Source: Paramecium octaurelia (taxonomy: Eukaryota; Ciliophora; Oligohymenophorea; Peniculida; Parameciidae). Taken from it: DNA of 24,904 nt. The position numbers and the translations under genes are program-made. The first letter of the stretch is position 1. Each line of letters opens with the position of its first letter. The stretch is taken from the NCBI GenBank assembly GCA_905182995.1, contig CAJJDP010000008.1:31543-56446 (forward strand), in the 5' to 3' direction. Of the stretch, positions 19,781 through 24,904 are shown one piece after another. The notes under the pieces were generated by a model. That model had not been told where the DNA came from. It saw only the letters and a program-made list of their open reading frames with translations, and searched no databases.

Positions 19781-22700
19781 ATGAAATTATTCATGATACT
19801 TATTGTTTAAATATTTTCAACTCCATCAACTGTGATTTATGAGTTTAATGCAAATTCCTAAATAAATGATGGTAATTTTATAGAATTTAGATTTAGGATG
19901 GGCAATTAGAGATAATGATTGTTTTTTTTATAATTGCGGTGGGATTAATTATTTTGGCTAACCTCTTAATGATGATAATCCAATTTGGATTAGCAGACTT
20001 TTTTCAAATCTAAAAGCCCATTCTCATATTTAAGTGGAGGCTAAAGTATTAAGGTAATGAATTTCTATTATTACAAAAGAATATATACCAGTGATCCTTT
20101 TGGTGTAGATTTAGACTATATTGTAGCTCAAAAGTCAATCACTTCATCTTCATCATCAAGTGCAGTTTGCTCTGGTTCATACGTATTGAGTATAACTACA
20201 ACTCCTATTAAACACAATAGAAGAACTCTTTGGATAAAAGCTTATTTCTTTAATGCTGGAGGTTTAATGTCATTAAAAATAAGCATGATTAATTGTGAGT
20301 ATGACTGTATTGGGTGCATAGAGAATTATAAAATATTTTGCTTATCATGGAAACTGCATTAATATTCATTTGGTGAAAAATTGATTACAAATTCTGATGG
20401 ATGGATATTTTAACCAACTTTTTCGTCTGATTTCGATTGCGGTTATTGTAACTACTTGTATTTTTTTGAAACTAATTATTCAACTCAACTACCTACACAT
20501 TAAAATTTATTAATAAGGTTTTATAAAGGAAATACAATTATAATAGTAGACTATGTATATGGTAAAAAAACTTTTAGTTTCAATAGTTAATTAGTAGAAA
20601 TATTAATAGAAAATCATCTTGATCCTATACTGTTATTGAATATTAAATCTCAACCAAGCACTGACCGTGGTTAAATAAGAGATTTTGAATTATATTACAC
20701 TTAACCAGAAATACCAATACCAATAAATAAATTAAATGAAGGTTGTTTAGAATAAATTGATACTAAATGCTTGATTTGTTAAGAAGGTTGGATTTACGAT
20801 TAGTTTCTTGAAAATTGTCATCCAATTTGTGGTGATAAAGGATAATTATATCAAACAAGAAATTTTGAAGTTTCAGAAATTATAATAAATAAATTCAACG
20901 AAGGATGCTTAGAGTAAATTGAAACTAGATGTCTGATTTGCAAAGAGGGTTGGATTTAAGATTAGTTTTTTGAAAATTGTCGTCCAATTTGCGGTGATGG
21001 AGTTATTCAAGGATAAGAAAAATGCGATGATGCTAATCTGATATCTAATGATTCGTGTTATTAATGTGAATATTCATGTATAAACTTTTGCAAAACTTGT
21101 GAATTTGGAATTTGTTTTGAATGTATTTTTGGATATGACCTTAATGCTGATTTTGATTGTGTTCCTATGTGTGGAGATGGCAATGTAATTCCCTATTCGG
21201 CTGAATAATGCGATCTGACAGATGATGGAAAATGGGATAACTGTTAGGATTGCCTTTATATATTAATTGCTGATTGTAAAAATTAATTACTTTCAATGTG
21301 CTTGGAGTGTAAAGTAGGATTTCAGCTGTTAGAAAATGCATGTTTTCCTAATTGTGGAGATAAATTCATTCTCCAATAATATGAGGAATGCGATGATGGA
21401 AATTTGCAACCTTATGACGGTTGTTTCTAATGCAAGTTTCAATGCTCCGAAGATTGTAACATATGTGATAAAGGATAGTGCATTTTAAAATGTGAAGATG
21501 GATACAAGTTTGTTAATAATAATTGTCTTTCTGTTTGTGGTGATCAAATAGTCACAAAAGAAGAGGACTGTGATGATGGCAATACAATCCAATTTGATGG
21601 TTGCTTCAATTGTATGTATTCTTATTCTTGTCCTGAAAATTGCTATGACTGCTATTAAGGTACTTGTTTAGAGTGCAATGATAAATACTAATTACTAAAT
21701 TCAAATTAATGCAAACTATAATTAGATTGTGGAGATGGATATCTTTAGAAACAAGAAGAATGCGATGATGGAAATTATGAGGCTTTAGATGGATGTACTA
21801 ATTGTTTGATTGAATATAGTTGGGTATGCGCCACGATAATAAAAGCTTCTCCTAGCTAATGTTCATTTTCCAAACCTCCAAAATTAGTAATTACATATCT
21901 CAATATGACTTAAAATAACTAATACATAAGCATCTAGCTTAATTAATAAGTAAAAATATACACAACTTCGCCTTTATCAGAAAGAATAAACTTTAGTTTA
22001 TCAAATGTAAAAAGGAAGAATTGGATTAGCAATTTAACTATCATTTAGGATGTGGGATCATATGTTAGTTTTGGAGAATATGTTATCAAAATAAACGTGC
22101 TATAATTACTTGAATTTAGACCTATCTTAACAATTTCAGTGAATTAGACTGTTGCTAATATAGATGATGTTATCATGGATGAATTTTCAAAATCAATAAC
22201 TTTGCAATATCCATAATATCTTGATGAAACTTAGAGAGATTATTCTTATAAGTTGAAAAATTTTAATGTCTATATAATCTATGGTTTGTCAGGGTTTGCC
22301 TGTGGAAATCTACTATTTGGAAGTGGGGATTTAATTATCGAAATTTTAGCAATCTTATAATTTCAGTAATATTTGAAATACATAAATCTGCGATTTCCAG
22401 AAAATTTAGAGATATATTTTTCTGTTTATGATTTGGTAACAATCGAACCTTTATTAGACTTTATAGATTTTTCATTAATATTTTAGTTCATAGAACTTTC
22501 GTAAAATTAATAACCATATTAAGAAGGAAAATTTGACATTTACAAATAGGACCCAAGTTTGATTATCAATCTTTCAAGCCAAATATTACAAAGCTTAATT
22601 TTCTTATTCCTTATTTTATTGTGTCAACTAATAAAAAAAGTTATATACAAGAGAATTTTTTGTTCAAGAAACTTTTACTACGCGTCATAATTATCCTTAT

Positions 22701-23392
22701 ATATCAATCCTAAGGTAATTGTTAAGATTTAAGGCTCCCTTTATATATTTTGCCTAGGTATAATTAATTTGAAAAAAAATATGTCTTTTAAAGGAATATA
22801 AAAAGCATTACTCCTAAATGGATGGGATATGATATTTAAAACACTCTTGTATATGCGAAATTTTTAAACTAATAACTCCTTAGATATTGTTCAACTTACT
22901 ATGGCCAGCATAATTCTTCTTCTTTATTTTACCTTATTTCTAGGGATATTCAAAGAATAATAACAAAAGACGTAAAGATGTGAAATTTTTTAAATGCTTA
23001 GTTTTGGAAGATAATTTTTTTTTTTATTTTTCCTTATAAATATTTAAAGATCTCAAGTTTTTTAAATAGGATTACTCCTTTTAACAAGTTTATTTTAGAT
23101 TAGATAATTATTTAATTATAAAAAGAATTAAAATAAAAATAATTATATTGTTTAGATGGTAGTTGAGATATCAGTATTTGCTTTTATGTTTAGTTCATTC
23201 TTATACCTTTAAGATTTTGAGGAATATTTTAATTAAGAAAATAAAATCATTTTGGGATGGATCCATATTATCATTCTATCTTTAGGCCTTATTGTAGAAA
23301 TAATTGTGAACATAAAAGATGTTTATGAAAAATGGAAAAAGATATTCAAAAGTAAAAAACCATAATTCGCAAAAAACCAATTATTTATATGA
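19781..23392 (+). CDS. Cys-rich (furin-like/DUF4215-type repeat) multi-span membrane protein, 1186 aa
   Basis: ATG 19781 starts a signal peptide (MKLFMILIVQIFS). Removing introns 19872-19896 and 20054-20079 gives 1187 codons to TGA 23390-23392. Order: an N-terminal ciliate ectodomain with NDGWAIRDNDCFFYNCGGIN (~30-50); a Ser/Cys-rich part; a duplicated 54-residue Cys unit (~299 and ~353, NEGCLEQI-T-CLIC-EGWI); then about five CGDG...E(E/Q/D)CDDGN...DGC...C-C repeats (~395, 458, 520, 578, 643); a Cys-poor beta-rich stretch (~670-910); and about five to six hydrophobic helices (~916-931, 1023-1040, 1061-1071, 1080-1088, 1111-1127, 1140-1160) with a short Lys-rich tail. Such proteins are probably cell-surface, with the disulfide-rich part outside; ligand and role are unknown. 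No in-frame TGA occurs across 3.3 kb, unlike all neighbours. Confidence 0.9.
19872..19896 (+). other. 25-nt intron 1 of the Cys-rich gene
   Basis: It reads GTAATTTTATAG...GATTTAG, with canonical GTA/TAG ends. Splicing gives NDG|WAIRD, the conserved start of the ectodomain. Without it the frame meets TGA at 19917 (TAA TGA). An alternative acceptor at 19890 would give a 19-nt intron and an extra Asp-Leu. Confidence 0.8.
20054..20079 (+). other. 26-nt intron 2 of the Cys-rich gene (acceptor uncertain)
   Basis: It begins GTAATGAATT and ends ACAAAAG. Unspliced sequence hits TGA at once (AGG TAA TGA). The AAG acceptor is weak for Paramecium; using CAG at 20089-20091 gives a 38-nt intron in the same phase and removes four residues. 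Both keep the long downstream frame. Confidence 0.6.
20728..21051 (+). repeat. internal tandem duplication (2 x 162 nt) in the Cys-rich gene
   Basis: Two consecutive 54-codon units share NK-NEGCLEQI-T-CLIC-EGWI-DQF-ENC-PICGD, at about 20728-20889 and 20890-21051. The offset of GGTTGT (20741) to GGATGC (20903) is exactly 162 nt. Differences are mostly conservative or synonymous. Confidence 0.8.
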
Positions 23393-23624
23393 ATAATCCC
23401 GTTTGCATTTTGAATATATTTTTAATTTCATAATTCAAGTTTCATTTTGCACTATATAAGCATTTTTCATTTGATTTACGTATTAACCTTGCTAAGCACT
23501 AGGGAAGTAGGATTCAAGAAAAACAGTATTTTATGATTTTGCCACTTTTCCTCTATTTCTTTAATATTTATTTATAAATTATATTGAATTTTATAAAAAT
23601 ATTTTGTTCAGAAAGAAATTCTAA
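23393..23624. other. AT-rich intergenic stretch
   Basis: No coding frame or repeat is recognisable. It forms the 3' flank of the Cys-rich gene and separates it from the kinase relic. Confidence 0.4.
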
Positions 23625-23799
23625 ATGGAAACTAAATTATTCAAAAAATAAACAGAATGAAAAAAAAATCCTAAATTCTTAAACAGTTTCCTTTGAACCT
23701 ACTCTAAAAGTCAGAATTTTACCATTTATTTTTATTTTTAATTTGCCTTTTGAGAAATAGAATAGGAAATTATTCTTGAAATTCAGACAATTACTTTGA
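23625..23799 (+). pseudogene. short coding-like fragment upstream of the kinase relic
   Basis: ATG 23625 reads METKLFKKQTE to TGA. A one-base shift in the following A run gives KKILNSQTVSFEPTLKVRIL and FNLPFEKQNRKLFLKFRQLL to TGA 23797. It may be the N-terminal part of the kinase gene or a separate remnant. No domain is recognised. Confidence 0.3.
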
Positions 23800-23850
23800 C
23801 TGCTTATTATGATGATTATAATAATTAAGGGAATTTTGTAAATATTTTAA

Positions 23851-24259
23851 GGAACAATTGAGGATGGCAGAGGAGTGGTTGTAAAATGAAATAAAATTTC
23901 TGAATTTGAAGCTTGATTCTTTAGGCGTTGAAATGAAAATGATTTGAACTTATTATTGAAATGATAGCCTTATAAATAAGCAAAAAGTAAGAATACAATT
24001 CTGTGCACTCAAAGAAAAGCTAAATATAAAAATATCGAATATCATAGATATATCATCGAAAGTAAAATATAAATACTTAGATGGCAAAAGTGCCCCGGAG
24101 TTACTCAAAATTAGGATTGTTTCATAGAGATTTAAACCAAATAATTTTGAAATAGGTAAAGATAGTAAATTAATTTCATATATTTTGAAATCTCACAATA
24201 AATTGAACAGAAATAACAAAACAAAAAGCAAGGAACATATATGGCCCGAAAAATTCTGA
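23851..24259 (+). pseudogene. protein kinase relic (possibly IRE1-like)
   Basis: GTIEDGRGVVVK (23851-23886) resembles the end of a glycine-rich loop with the ATP-binding VAVK lysine. The same frame then carries NKISEFEA, FFRR and NENDLNLLLK separated by TGAs (23887 and following). Downstream, KYKYLDGKSAPELLK precedes IVSQRFKPNNFEIGKDSKLI (24116-24175), which aligns with the catalytic loop IVHRDLKPNNI. One extra T and one missing A turn the H-R-D-L codons out of frame, yet CATAGAGATTTA is still readable in the neighbouring frame. It ends at TGA 24257. No DFG motif or IRE1 RNase domain was found, so the IRE1 suggestion rests only on the loop style. Confidence 0.55.
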
Positions 24260-24463
24260 AAAGCAAAGAATATGACTTCTTCTAAAATGTTTATTAGTTG
24301 GAAAATAAAGAAAAGAACAATCTGAAATTTAGCAATATAATTGATTTCAAAATAAGAGCAATTTAGATTTTAGATAAAGGCAAATTTGAATGAGAAATAA
24401 CTAGAAGTATTGATGAAGTAGTAAATAGGTAAGACAAAAACTTAAAGATAAATTCTATTGTGA

Positions 24464-24904
24464 TGCATTTTATAAATTTCATTGTAAAAATAGAGCTATT
24501 TTCAATCTCGATCTTATTTGATTGAGAAAATTTAAAGTACTTTGATAAGATTCTTTATCTAACCAGAGGAGTTTAAATAGTTTATAAATTTTTTTCTTTC
24601 ATTTATAATACCTGAGGAAATGTATAAACTTCAATGTAGTTTTATCCTATAGTTTTTTCAAGACCTAAAAGTTCTAAGTACTGAATCCTTTTATGAGGAG
24701 TAATTAGTCAATTTGATTTATTATGTTAATCTTGAACCTGAATTTATATTAGCTTAAGAAATTGCTAGGTTCCCCAATAAGCTAAATTTTTTTAATGTTT
24801 TTCAGTATTTGATTCAGATATGTCAAATAGGAAGGGAACCCCAGTTCATTTTGGAAATGAATCATCTTCTTATTTACTCATAGATATATCTATATCCTCC
24901 GATA
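24464..24904 (+). CDS. hypothetical protein, partial at the window edge
   Basis: After TGA 24461 the frame stays open for 147 codons to the window end. It has good coding character (EEFKQFINFFLSFIIPEEMY, FQDLKVLSTESFYEEQLVNL, EPEFILAQEIARFPNKLNFF). The first Met is at about 24619 (MYKLQCSF). The real start could be further upstream through an intron, since the region 24260-24460 also has short coding-like pieces. The sequence suggests an all-helical, HEAT-like arrangement with amphipathic repeats, but no family is identified. It shows no disablement in the visible part. Confidence 0.45.

Noticed and set aside
742..24259. TGA read as a sense codon in this genome
   Set aside because: All three intact genes contain no in-frame TGA over about 2,000 codons and end on TGA. 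In the relics the TGAs replace different residues (for example a Gly in the vWA relic) and occur together with frameshifts.
1..24904. Internal eliminated sequences (TA-flanked, TAYAGYNR ends) as the cause of the broken genes
   Set aside because: Many short TA-bounded matches exist by chance in such AT-rich DNA. No single excision that restores a frame was found, and many breaks are single TGAs or 1-2 base shifts. A comparison with macronuclear DNA would be needed.
1..24904. CRISPR arrays, rRNA genes, bacterial operons or insertion sequences
   Set aside because: No spaced short repeats, rRNA-like conserved blocks, Shine-Dalgarno patterns or terminal inverted repeats with a transposase were seen. 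The gene code and introns are ciliate.

Overview
This window looks like ciliate DNA, most likely Paramecium. Three long genes read cleanly only if TAA and TAG encode glutamine and TGA is the sole stop. They carry GTA...AG introns of about 21-29 nt, and the sequence is very AT-rich. All products match Paramecium-style families (WD40, H-type lectin, Cys-rich furin/DUF4215-type membrane protein, TPR, vWA and protein-kinase relics).

Three genes appear intact: a WD40 protein (1561-2855, 421 aa, one intron), a signal-peptide H-type lectin protein (11600-12923, 416 aa, three introns, possibly shortened by a frameshift) and a 1186-aa Cys-rich multi-span membrane protein (19781-23392, two introns). 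A minus-strand ORF (4775-5128) and an open frame running off the right edge (24464-24904) may also be functional, but I do not recognise them.

Most of the rest is a gene graveyard. Recognisable or strongly coding-like stretches are broken by in-frame TGAs and frameshifts: an unknown gene at 3087-4765, a tandem pair of an unknown minus-strand gene (5812-6557 and 7131-8186), a TPR/zinc-finger gene (8859-9720, minus), a possible P4-ATPase fragment (about 9990-10460), a membrane-protein relic (10461-11544), an unknown gene at 13568-14685 that is duplicated, a Gly/Tyr/Glu-repeat gene (17483-17780, minus), a TPR gene (17773-18696), a vWA gene (18730-19349) and a protein kinase (23851-24259).

Two large direct repeats dominate the structure, each with a single N exactly at the junction. 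The pair 5218-6557 / 6559-7900 (about 1.34 kb) is clearly diverged. The pair 13844-15096 / 15098-16350 (1.25 kb) is nearly identical. The placement of the Ns suggests contig-end overlaps that were not merged, so copy number here is uncertain. Decayed genes next to intact ones fit a macronuclear subtelomeric segment or a germline-limited (micronuclear) region; the sequence alone does not decide between them. No operon-like or pathway relationship between the genes is visible.
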